Shown: piece after piece, positions 57,042 to 64,000 of the stretch
Layout: each line of letters opens with the position of its first letter
Numbering within the stretch: position 1 is the stretch's first letter
Origin: Schleiferiaceae bacterium
GTDB lineage: Bacteria; Bacteroidota; Bacteroidia; Flavobacteriales; Schleiferiaceae
Assembly (NCBI GenBank): GCA_018401735.1
Contig: JAGYKI010000003.1
Coordinates: 124,001 to 188,000 of the forward strand
Length of the DNA stretch: 64,000 nucleotides
Direction of reading: 5' to 3'
The notes under the pieces: generated by a model
Database searches by the model: none
What the model was told of the DNA's origin: nothing
What the model saw: the letters and a program-made list of their open reading frames with translations, nothing else
Translations under genes and position numbers: made by a program

Positions 57042-57653
57042 TTATTTAACGCGCAGCGCTCCCGCTGGTCTACCTTCTAGTATTAGTTCCAATTCATCAC
57101 CTATTGCCACGGCCCCAACACCGGCAGGAGTCCCGGTGTAAATAAGGTCTCCTATCTTGATTGTGAAGTACTTAGAGACTTCTGCAATAATGCGATCTAT
57201 AGAAAAAAGCATATCGCCAGTATGGCCACTTTGCGCAATTTCACCATTTTTCTTTAGTTGAAAACTTATTGCCTCTAAATTGGAGAAATCTGATTTATCG
57301 AAGAATTTCCCCACAAATGCGGCACCGTCAAACGACTTTGCCTTTTCCCAAGGCAGGGATTTTGCTTTTAATTCTTGTTGCAGATCGCGCGCGGTAAAAT
57401 CGATGCCCAAGGCAATTTGCGAATAGTAACGCGAGGCGAAACGCTCCTCAATGTTTTTCCCTAAACGATCAATTCGCACCACCACTTCGCATTCGAAATG
57501 CACATCATTGCTAAACTCAGGGATAAAAAAAGCATTGCCCTTGGGCAAAATTGCGCTATCGGGCTTCATGAAAATCACCGGCTCAGCAGGAACTTGATTT
57601 CCTAATTCCTTGGCGTGATCAGCATAGTTTCTTCCAATGCAAATTATTTTCAC
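57042..57653 (-). CDS. Fumarylacetoacetate hydrolase (FAH) family protein
   Basis: 203 residues, the short single-domain FAH form. Motifs: CIGRNYADHAKELGN, EPVIFMKPDSA, the metal-binding FECEVVVRID, and GTPAGVGAVAIGDELEL near the C-terminus. Members hydrolyse or decarboxylate dioxo acids such as acylpyruvates and oxaloacetate; the exact substrate cannot be told. Its ATG overlaps the exonuclease stop (ATGA). Confidence 0.9.
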   Translation of the reverse strand: MKIICIGRNYADHAKELGNQVPAEPVIFMKPDSAILPKGNAFFIPEFSNDVHFECEVVVRIDRLGKNIEERFASRYYSQIALGIDFTARDLQQELKAKSLPWEKAKSFDGAAFVGKFFDKSDFSNLEAISFQLKKNGEIAQSGHTGDMLFSIDRIIAEVSKYFTIKIGDLIYTGTPAGVGAVAIGDELELILEGRPAGALRVK

Positions 57654-58417
57654 TGCAAACGCTTTTTTAACTTAATGGCCGTTAAGACCTTTTTGGTATA
57701 AAGCGGAAAATCAGCATTTTGAATCCAACCATAATAGCCGGGATCCTTCTGCAAAACTTCTGCTACCGCTTGATTCTTATACTTTCCAAAACTGAAACAT
57801 TCTACGTCGTCATCGTTGAAAATAATGAAACCGGCAAAATCGGCGGCGCGAAAGCGATTACTGAATTCGGCCAAGCTAGGCATGTCATTCTCTAAATCTT
57901 CATAGCGGTCTAACTGGCTCTTCAAAATCTCATAGGTTGCCATGGTATCCGCTTCCGCAGAATGGGCATTAATGAGCTCCTTTTCACAGTAAAATTTATA
58001 GGCCGCTGAAAGGGTTCTTTGCTCCATCTTATGAAAGATGTTCTGCACATCTATAGCAACGCGCTTGCCCATTTCGAAGTCGATACCCGCCCTTAAAAAC
58101 TCTTCTGCCAAGAGCGGAATATCGTAACGATTGGAATTATAACCGGCCAAATCCGAATCTTTAATCATGTCTAAAACACGATGAGCCAACTCTTTAAAAC
58201 CTGGCTCATTCGCCACTTTTTCATTGCTAATTCCATGAATTGCAATTACTTCATCCGACATTTGCATCCCGGGATTTACCAACCAAGTTTTACTCTCTTT
58301 ATTGCCGTTGGGAAACACTTTTAAAATGCTAATTTCCACAATACGATCTTGAGTAACGCTCGTTCCAGTGGCTTCTAGATCAAAAAAGCAGATAGGGCGC
58401 TTAAGGCTTAATTCCAT
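57650..58417 (-). CDS. DEDDh-type 3'-5' exonuclease
   Basis: 255 residues. The exonuclease domain occupies the first ~175 residues: FFDLEATGTS (catalytic Asp/Glu), LAGYNSNRYDIPLLAEEF, and NAHSAEADTMATYEIL (His and Asp), as in DnaQ-like nucleases. The C-terminal ~75 residues (CFSFGKYKNQAVAEVLQKDPGY and so on) form an extension frequent in Bacteroidota homologues. It is between the E2 gene (8 bp upstream) and the FAH gene. Confidence 0.92.
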   Translation of the reverse strand: MELSLKRPICFFDLEATGTSVTQDRIVEISILKVFPNGNKESKTWLVNPGMQMSDEVIAIHGISNEKVANEPGFKELAHRVLDMIKDSDLAGYNSNRYDIPLLAEEFLRAGIDFEMGKRVAIDVQNIFHKMEQRTLSAAYKFYCEKELINAHSAEADTMATYEILKSQLDRYEDLENDMPSLAEFSNRFRAADFAGFIIFNDDDVECFSFGKYKNQAVAEVLQKDPGYYGWIQNADFPLYTKKVLTAIKLKKRLQ

Positions 58418-58425
58418 AATTTTCT

Positions 58426-59781
58426 TTAAAACTCGCGATTTACATCGAACTGCTCGAGGTAATCGGCTACACGACGCACAAACATTCCGCCTAAGGCACC
58501 GTCTACCACTCGGTGGTCGTAACTATGGCTTAAGAACATTTTCTGACGAATAGCAATCATATCTCCTTCGGCAGTTTCAATAACAGCGGGCTTTTTAACA
58601 ATAGCTCCGGCTGCCATAATCGCAACTTGGGGTTGGTTGATAATTGGAGTTCCTAAAACATTACCGAAAGTACCTACATTGGTTACCGTGTAAGTGCCAC
58701 CGCTAATATCGTCGGGACTAAGTTTATTGTTTCTCGCGCGATTGGCCAAGTCATTCACTTGCTTGGTTAAACCAACTAGATTGTAGTTGTCGGCATTTTT
58801 TATTACCGGAACAATTAAGTTTCCGCTTGGTAAAGCCGCCGCCATACCAATATTTATATTACCCTTCTTTATAATCCTATCGCCATCCACACTGATATTA
58901 ATTAGTGGGAAATCTTTAATCGCTTTTACAATCGCTTCGATAATTAGCGGTGTGAAAGTGATTTTTTGTCCTTCGCGTTTTTGGAATTCATCCTTTACTT
59001 TATTACGCCAGTTTACCATATTGGTAACATCTGCCTCTACAAAAGAGGTAACGTGGGGTGACGTATGCTTCGACATTACCATGTGTTCGGCAATCATCTT
59101 ACGCATGCGATCCATCGTTATAATCTCATCATTGGCGCCAACGCTCATTGGTGCTTTCGCCGCCGCTTTAGGAGCGGGCTCAGAAACTACTTTCGTGCTT
59201 TCTACTTTTGGACTGGCTGCTGGTGCAGGGCTAGCTGCTTTTGCCTCAGGGGCAGATGCGCCATTAACTGGGCGGTTTTCTAAATAATTTAATATATCGG
59301 CTTTGGTTACACGACCTTCTGATCCGCTCCCCGAAATATTGTCTAATTCAGTTCCACTAATTCCTTCTTCCTTGGCAATACTGCGCACTAAAGGCGAGTA
59401 AAATTTACCTTCGGCGCTGGAGCGAGGAATTTCTACTGCGGCAGTAACCTGACCATTGGCAATGGTTTTTTCAACTTCTTTCAGTGCGCTGGGTTCTGGG
59501 CTAGCGGCTGGCTCTGCGGCCGATACCTCTGTCACTCCACCTTCGGTTTCAAGGATGGCAATTACTTGTCCCACTTGAACCACATCATCTTCGTTGAAAA
59601 GCTTCTTTATTAAAACACCATCTTCTGGTGCAGGAACTTCACTATCTACTTTATCGGTGGCAATTTCTAAAAGAGACTCTTCCGCCTCAATGGTATCGCC
59701 CACTTCCTTTAGCCATTTTATGATGGTTGCTTCTGCTACACTTTCGCCCATTTTGGGCATGGTCAATTCAATTTGTGCCAT
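58426..59781 (-). CDS. 2-oxo acid dehydrogenase E2 (dihydrolipoamide acyltransferase)
   Basis: 451 residues. One N-terminal lipoyl domain with the lipoylated Lys in IATDKVDSEVPAP, a linker rich in Ala and Pro, a peripheral-subunit-binding domain (YSPLVRSIAKEEGISGTELD), another Ala-rich linker, and the catalytic domain ending HSYDHRVVDGALGG. The substrate (pyruvate, 2-oxoglutarate or branched-chain) is not settled; the single lipoyl domain and sequence fit the branched-chain group best. The E1 and E3 genes are not adjacent. Confidence 0.93.
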   Translation of the reverse strand: MAQIELTMPKMGESVAEATIIKWLKEVGDTIEAEESLLEIATDKVDSEVPAPEDGVLIKKLFNEDDVVQVGQVIAILETEGGVTEVSAAEPAASPEPSALKEVEKTIANGQVTAAVEIPRSSAEGKFYSPLVRSIAKEEGISGTELDNISGSGSEGRVTKADILNYLENRPVNGASAPEAKAASPAPAASPKVESTKVVSEPAPKAAAKAPMSVGANDEIITMDRMRKMIAEHMVMSKHTSPHVTSFVEADVTNMVNWRNKVKDEFQKREGQKITFTPLIIEAIVKAIKDFPLINISVDGDRIIKKGNINIGMAAALPSGNLIVPVIKNADNYNLVGLTKQVNDLANRARNNKLSPDDISGGTYTVTNVGTFGNVLGTPIINQPQVAIMAAGAIVKKPAVIETAEGDMIAIRQKMFLSHSYDHRVVDGALGGMFVRRVADYLEQFDVNREF

Positions 59782-59820
59782 AATTCTTTGAGAGGTGAAT
59801 TTTTAAGCTTTTTAAGGCCG

Positions 59821-59828
59821 CAAAGGTA
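59821..59828 (-). promoter_or_regulatory. Promoter -7 box for the E2-exonuclease-FAH operon
   Basis: TACCTTTG on the minus strand matches TAnnTTTG, 39 bp upstream of the E2 start codon. No clear -33 TTG is seen. Confidence 0.55.
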
Positions 59829-59870
59829 AAAATTTTAGAGGCGAAAGAAGAGCCTTAATTTTATTTATAG

Positions 59871-61823
59871 CTAATTTCCTAGTGATCGCCAATTTTGCCA
59901 TAGCAATTGCGCATCACTTTCCAAACGGTAATCCTTCGCGTAGAGTTGATTAAGCTGTAAAATAGTGCTTTCGCTAAGACTGTCTTTTGCCAAGGAAACA
60001 CTAATAGGCAATACCCCTTTTTTAATTTTTGGTAATCGATAATTCTCTTTATGATCGGCATAAGAAACCCAACTCATCTGCGCAAGCAAGACTAAAAAAG
60101 CATTTTTAAGGAAATTTTGCGGTCGACGTATTAAGAAAATTAAAATTGGACTTAAAAGTAAAAGCAGGAGGGCAAGTCCTAAATCGAAGCTCCGTTTGGC
60201 CCGCTTATTCGCGGGTTTACTAATGGCGTTAAAGTCCATAGTGTACCATGAGCCCTGACTGTGAATAGAGTTACTGCCAATAATAAACTGACTAGCGGGT
60301 GGGGCGATTTTAATTTCAACTTGGTACTTACCGAGCTTGGCCATGGCCGCGAAAATGTCTTTGGCACTCATATCGGCCGAGCAGAAAATAACTTCATCCA
60401 CTTCAAAGAGGCTAACTAAATCGTCTAAATCTTTTACGCTGCCTACGAATTTATCGCTCAAATTGGGGACTACTCCCACCCAACCGCAGTAGGAAATACG
60501 CGCTTGGCTTTCTTTTACCAGTCGGTCAACTCTTTCTAATTCGGCTGCACCACCTACCAATAAAATACGTTTGTCGCTTTGCGCAGATGCAAAAACCTTT
60601 CGGCCGCGGATCTTACCGAAGAGTACCCGCCAGATAGGAAGAATTAGCATGGCCCAAGCCGCTCCTAGTATTATAATGGCACGCGAAAAACGCCAATCTT
60701 CCGGTAATAAACTATAGGCTACTAAAATAGCCACGGTCCCCACAGCTATACCGCGTATTAATTGGGAGAGTTTAAGGTTTTTATCATAGCCGCCACTAAT
60801 GAAAACGGAACCCAGCCAAGTCAAAATATAAATAGGAAAAGCAATCTGACTTAATTCATCGGGGTATTCGCCCCCCGCAATAAAGCGGTGATTATTTTCC
60901 CAATAGTCTTTTATGTATAAAAGTCCTCCTGCTAAAAATGCCGCATCTACCAAAGGTTTAGCGATGCGTTCGAGCAAACGACGAAAAATGGCCAGAAAAG
61001 CACGCAAGTAAATAGCGAGATTAATCACTAAAGAAAAAAGCTTGGCATAACTGCCACCAAAATGCTTTTCCGCGAAAATTACCATGGCTTTATAAAAGAT
61101 AAAGACATAGTTTAAACTCCCTTTTTTAGTGCTTTCGCCTTTATAATGAATGATGCTACTATCGGCGAAATAGTAATTCTTATAGCCTCCTTTAATGATG
61201 CGGTAGGACAAATCAACATCCTCCCCGTACATGAAAAAATCTTCGTCTAAAAGTCCAATTTCCTTTAGTACCGATTGACGCATTAACATAAAAGCACCGG
61301 CTAAAACCTCTACTTCTTGATTTTCATCGGCACTGAGATGACCCATATAGTAACGGGCAAAACGCTTAGACTTTGGAAAGAGGCTCGTTAAACCACCTAT
61401 CTTATAAAGAGCCACCAAAGGACTAGGTAAACCGCGTTTGGACTCGGGGAGATAATGCCCCTTACCGTCGATCATTTTTATGCCTAAACCACCCGCTTCA
61501 GGATGCGCATCCATAAAGGCAAGCGTATCTACAAAAGTGTTTTCCTCTACCACCGTATCGGGATTAAGAAGTAATATATACTCTCCTTTTGCTAATCGAA
61601 TGGCTTGATTATTCGCTTTCGAAAAACCGGGGTTATCTGTATTGGCAATAAGTTTGACCCAAGGGTACTTCTCCGCCACCATGGCCACGCTATCGTCTTG
61701 CGAATTATTGTCTACCACAAATACCTCCGCCTCCAAGCTTGTTAAGGCCTTTTGCACCGAAATAAGGCATTGCTCCAAAAAGAAGCGCACATTATAATTT
61801 ACGATTACGATGCTTAGTTTCAT
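59871..61823 (-). CDS. GT2 glycosyltransferase fused to a degenerate sugar-transferase-like membrane domain
   Basis: 650 residues. The N-terminal ~280 residues are a GT2 glycosyltransferase (SIVIVNYNVRFFLEQCL, VDNNSQDDSV, LLLNPDTVVEE, DEDFFMYGEDVDLSYRI), rhamnosyltransferase-like. Then come several membrane helices (about 270-420), a Rossmann-like domain (RILLVGGAAELERVDRLVKE), and a tail KRAKRSFDLGLALLLLLLSP that resembles the membrane entry of polyprenyl-phosphate sugar transferases but lacks their catalytic Asp-Glu region. The start overlaps the upstream membrane transferase (ATGA). It probably acts in cell-surface glycan synthesis. Confidence 0.85.
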   Translation of the reverse strand: MKLSIVIVNYNVRFFLEQCLISVQKALTSLEAEVFVVDNNSQDDSVAMVAEKYPWVKLIANTDNPGFSKANNQAIRLAKGEYILLLNPDTVVEENTFVDTLAFMDAHPEAGGLGIKMIDGKGHYLPESKRGLPSPLVALYKIGGLTSLFPKSKRFARYYMGHLSADENQEVEVLAGAFMLMRQSVLKEIGLLDEDFFMYGEDVDLSYRIIKGGYKNYYFADSSIIHYKGESTKKGSLNYVFIFYKAMVIFAEKHFGGSYAKLFSLVINLAIYLRAFLAIFRRLLERIAKPLVDAAFLAGGLLYIKDYWENNHRFIAGGEYPDELSQIAFPIYILTWLGSVFISGGYDKNLKLSQLIRGIAVGTVAILVAYSLLPEDWRFSRAIIILGAAWAMLILPIWRVLFGKIRGRKVFASAQSDKRILLVGGAAELERVDRLVKESQARISYCGWVGVVPNLSDKFVGSVKDLDDLVSLFEVDEVIFCSADMSAKDIFAAMAKLGKYQVEIKIAPPASQFIIGSNSIHSQGSWYTMDFNAISKPANKRAKRSFDLGLALLLLLLSPILIFLIRRPQNFLKNAFLVLLAQMSWVSYADHKENYRLPKIKKGVLPISVSLAKDSLSESTILQLNQLYAKDYRLESDAQLLWQNWRSLGN

Positions 61824-63193
61824 GGGCTAAAAAGGGGCTGGCCTAGACTGTCGGCCAAGCTATGCTGGTGAATAATTTGATTCTGCTCATTTATCTCGGG
61901 CAAATATAGAATAGGATAATTAGCTTCCTGCGCTTCCAAAATTTCTTCTTTGGTACTGTAGTGATCGATTAAATGCTCGCTATCGCCCATCTTTAAAACT
62001 AGCTCGGGCCAATACCAACCTGCTATTAACCACGATGGTTCCCGTTCTTGCAGGGCGAGCATGCTTAGCTCGACTGTATAGGATTTATTGCGACGTTTAC
62101 TCTGATCTAAGCTCAGCGGCCCTTGTAAGGGAGATAGAAAAATACTTTTTCCGTTCGCTTCAAAACGCAGCACGGCATTACCGGGACTGGCTCCGCGGTA
62201 AACATTATCGTAATCGAGGCCAAAAAATAAGAGAGAAGCCAAAGTGGTATACAGAAATATTTTTCCTTGCCCATCTTGCGAAAGCGCCGCCAATTGCAAC
62301 CAAATAAAAGGTAAGGCGGCCAAAAAAAACTCCGACTTAAAAGGCAAGCGCATAAAGACCACCGCTTGTAAAATTAAGATGACCACTACCCCAAAATGGA
62401 AGGAGAATCCTCTTAAATGCTCGGGCCAAGCGAAATTCAGTTTTAAGCTGCGCAGACGAAAAATTCGCCAGCCAAGCAAAATCAGCAGGGGTAAACCCCA
62501 AATACCAATACTAATTTTATACAGCACGTTAGCCCAGCCCGGAAAGGGCGGTTTGTGGAAATCTAGGAAGCTTATTCCATAAGTAATTAAGGGTGGTAGA
62601 AAAACCATGATAGAGACTAACCCTGCGGCGAGGCACATTTTAAAAAGACTGCGAACATCTTTAAAACCCAGCCAGAGCGTAAACGGTAATAGAAACCCTA
62701 TAGACGAAATACGAAATCCCGTGGCCAAACCGAGGGCAATACCCAGCCACCAATATTGCTTTCGCAGAAGCGCCAGAAAAGCCGCGAGGATAAAAAAGAG
62801 CGCAAAATTATAATCGATGGTATAGGTACTCGCGATAAAAAAGACCGGAATAAAACCAAAGGCTAAAGACCAATAAAAAGCCTGCTTCAACTTGAGCTCG
62901 CGGGCAATGCTGAATACTAAAACCACCGCTCCGGCACTTATTAGAGCGCTTAAAAGATTAAAGAAAAAATAAGAATGATTAATCGGCCAAAGGGCGGCCA
63001 AACTTAGTTCGTAAAGTGGATGTCCTGGTAAGCGCGAAACCTCGTAAACACGCGTTTCCGCAATTGTTTTAGCGTTGAGTGCATTACTCCAAGCATCGAA
63101 TTCTTTACCATAACCCTCTCCTAAAAAGGCCAAGCGTAAAAGCAAGGAAATGCTAAAAATGGCCAGAAGAGGAAATCGGTCTAGGACTTTCAA
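61820..63193 (-). CDS. Membrane glycosyltransferase-like protein (GT-C fold, GT39/ArnT-like)
   Basis: 457 residues with about ten membrane helices. An acidic pair after the first helix (GYGKEFDAWSNALNAKTIA) and ELSLAALWPINHSYFFFNLLSALISAGAVVLVF resemble the GT39/PMT-like mannosyltransferase group. The start is a TTG directly abutting the recR stop codon, giving MKVLDRFPLLAIFS; no better ATG is available. It overlaps the downstream GT2 gene, suggesting a shared pathway using polyprenyl-linked sugars. Confidence 0.78.
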   Translation of the reverse strand: MKVLDRFPLLAIFSISLLLRLAFLGEGYGKEFDAWSNALNAKTIAETRVYEVSRLPGHPLYELSLAALWPINHSYFFFNLLSALISAGAVVLVFSIARELKLKQAFYWSLAFGFIPVFFIASTYTIDYNFALFFILAAFLALLRKQYWWLGIALGLATGFRISSIGFLLPFTLWLGFKDVRSLFKMCLAAGLVSIMVFLPPLITYGISFLDFHKPPFPGWANVLYKISIGIWGLPLLILLGWRIFRLRSLKLNFAWPEHLRGFSFHFGVVVILILQAVVFMRLPFKSEFFLAALPFIWLQLAALSQDGQGKIFLYTTLASLLFFGLDYDNVYRGASPGNAVLRFEANGKSIFLSPLQGPLSLDQSKRRNKSYTVELSMLALQEREPSWLIAGWYWPELVLKMGDSEHLIDHYSTKEEILEAQEANYPILYLPEINEQNQIIHQHSLADSLGQPLFSP

Positions 63194-63820
63194 TTAGGAA
63201 CGATTTTGATGGATAGAGGTTTCGTAAGGCAAACGGTTTTTTAAACTGCGCGCCAAGGTCAATTCATCGGCATATTCTAATTGATCACCCACGGCAATTC
63301 CACGTGCAATGGCACTTAAGGGGAGATTGAAAGCTTTCAGTTTTTTGAAAATATAAAAAGAAGTGGTTTCCCCTTCCATATTAGCACTTAGGGCTAAAAT
63401 AACTTCATTGATTTTTTCGGAAGCCGCTTTTTCTACTAAGCTAGCAATATTCAAATCGCTCGGACCAACGCCGTCCATAGGACTTACCAGTCCGCCTAAT
63501 ACGTGATAAATTCCCTTATACTGTCCGGTGTTTTCAATGGCCATAACATCGCGAATATCCTCCACAACGCAAACAATAGACTTATCGCGTGTAGGGTTGG
63601 TGCAAATATGGCATTGCTCGAAATCGCTCAAGTTGCCACAAGATTTACAGCGCTTCACTTTATCGTGAAGATCTACAATACTAGAGGCTAATTTAGCCGC
63701 CACCTGAGTTTCGGAGCGTAATAAAAATAGGGCCAGACGCAAGGCCGTTTTTTTACCTATACCCGGCAAGCCTCCTATTTCTTCTACTGCCTTCTCTAGG
63801 TATTTTGATGAAAAATCCAT
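63194..63820 (-). CDS. recR: Recombination mediator protein RecR
   Basis: 208 residues. N-terminal helix-hairpin-helix (IGGLPGIGKKTALRLALFLL), Cys4 zinc finger (CKSCGNLSDFEQCHIC), and Toprim domain (IVCVVEDIRDVMAIENTGQYKGIYHVLGG, then EVILALSANMEGETTSFYI). Works with RecF/RecO in loading RecA. First gene of a run recR - GT-C transferase - GT2 transferase. Confidence 0.97.
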   Translation of the reverse strand: MDFSSKYLEKAVEEIGGLPGIGKKTALRLALFLLRSETQVAAKLASSIVDLHDKVKRCKSCGNLSDFEQCHICTNPTRDKSIVCVVEDIRDVMAIENTGQYKGIYHVLGGLVSPMDGVGPSDLNIASLVEKAASEKINEVILALSANMEGETTSFYIFKKLKAFNLPLSAIARGIAVGDQLEYADELTLARSLKNRLPYETSIHQNRS

Positions 63821-63825
63821 GGTGG

Positions 63826-63833
63826 CAAATATA
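63826..63833 (-). promoter_or_regulatory. Promoter -7 box for recR, adjacent to the start codon
   Basis: TATATTTG on the minus strand ends only 5 bp before the recR ATG, so transcription would start at or near the start codon and the mRNA is probably leaderless. Confidence 0.65.
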
Positions 63834-63935
63834 GTAAGCTGTTAGGGATAAATAGGCTTGGAGCCAATGGTAATCTATGCGGTACTAAACTAATTGTAGG
63901 TAGTTTTTTTATTTCTAAAAGCCTTAGCTAAAGAT

Positions 63936-63965
63936 CGTCACCCTGAATTCATTTCAGGGTCTTTT
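63936..63965. repeat. Short palindromic intergenic repeat (CACCCTGAA...TTCAGGGT type)
   Basis: ACCCTGAA and TTCAGGGT (63940-63947 and 63953-63960) form a perfect 8-bp stem with a 5-nt loop, followed by CTTTT. This resembles a short GTCACCCTGAA...TTTCAGGGTCTT repeat that I recall as very common between genes in Bacteroidota. It may also act as a terminator. Confidence 0.6.
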
Positions 63966-64000
63966 ACGGTTTAAAACGAGCACCAATAAAGGCTTTGGGA
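63964..64000 (-). CDS. Possible 3' end of a minus-strand gene cut by the window edge
   Basis: The complement reads PKAFIGARFKP and a stop at 63964-63966, next to the palindromic repeat. The GARFKP ending would suit a beta-barrel protein, but eleven residues are too few to identify anything and another frame also stops nearby. Confidence 0.25.
   Translation of the reverse strand, partial: PKAFIGARFKP

Noticed and set aside
1..64000. CRISPR array, prophage, or restriction/toxin defence system
   Set aside because: No regularly spaced direct repeats, no phage structural genes and no recognisable defence or toxin-antitoxin genes were seen; the helicase at 32713 has no nuclease or defence partner next to it.

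Overview
The window is about 64 kb of a Bacteroidota chromosome, most likely class Flavobacteriia. The evidence is the rpoB-rpoC-DUF3467 order, type IX secretion (T9SS) C-terminal sorting domains on two very large secreted proteins, an exosortase F (XrtF) gene with its usual partner, AT-rich promoters with the Bacteroidota -7 box TAnnTTTG, and few visible Shine-Dalgarno sequences. Genes are dense on both strands. I see no rRNA, tRNA or CRISPR array.

Layout. 1-8000: 3' part of rpoB, rpoC and a DUF3467 protein. 8073-10551 (minus): a BlaR1/BlaI-like sensor-repressor pair with two operator dyads, then a membrane zinc metallopeptidase. 10643-14080: surE, a small membrane protein, lpxB and a SpoIID-domain protein. 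14211-18795: envelope polysaccharide genes (WbpM-like dehydratase, Wzi-like outer-membrane protein) running straight into xrtF and its partner. 18904-23706: YceI lipoprotein, radC, and a coupled trio (polysaccharide deacetylase, GNAT-fold protein, YjjG-type phosphatase), then a small secreted protein facing them. 24127-32230: a fused isobutyryl-CoA mutase (IcmF) and an ABC exporter whose permease is fused to an M1 peptidase. 32231-38800: an accessory stretch with a PIF1-like helicase, an IS1182-family transposase, a decayed arsenic operon and many copies of a small dispersed repeat. 38942-41065: ergothioneine genes egtB and egtD. 41062-45384 (minus): secreted PIG-L deacetylase, an unannotated 36-residue membrane peptide and a sodium:solute symporter, apparently translationally coupled. 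45574-56951: T9SS-exported S8 protease, clpB and a 1621-residue T9SS cargo. 57042-63820 (minus): FAH-family hydrolase, exonuclease, E2 acyltransferase, two membrane glycosyltransferases and recR.

The most unusual structure is a dispersed repeat of about 260-270 bp, seen as two full copies in opposite orientation (23812-24082 and 35315-35577) and as terminal fragments at about 32242, 32402 and 37895. It has terminal inverted repeats of about 33-37 bp and two internal perfect palindromes whose arms are identical between the copies. This looks like a non-autonomous MITE-like element. It clusters where the arsenic operon has been broken. Other points are the 36-residue peptide overlapping the symporter start, a degenerate sugar-transferase tail on a glycosyltransferase, and promoters so close to start codons that leaderless mRNAs are likely.
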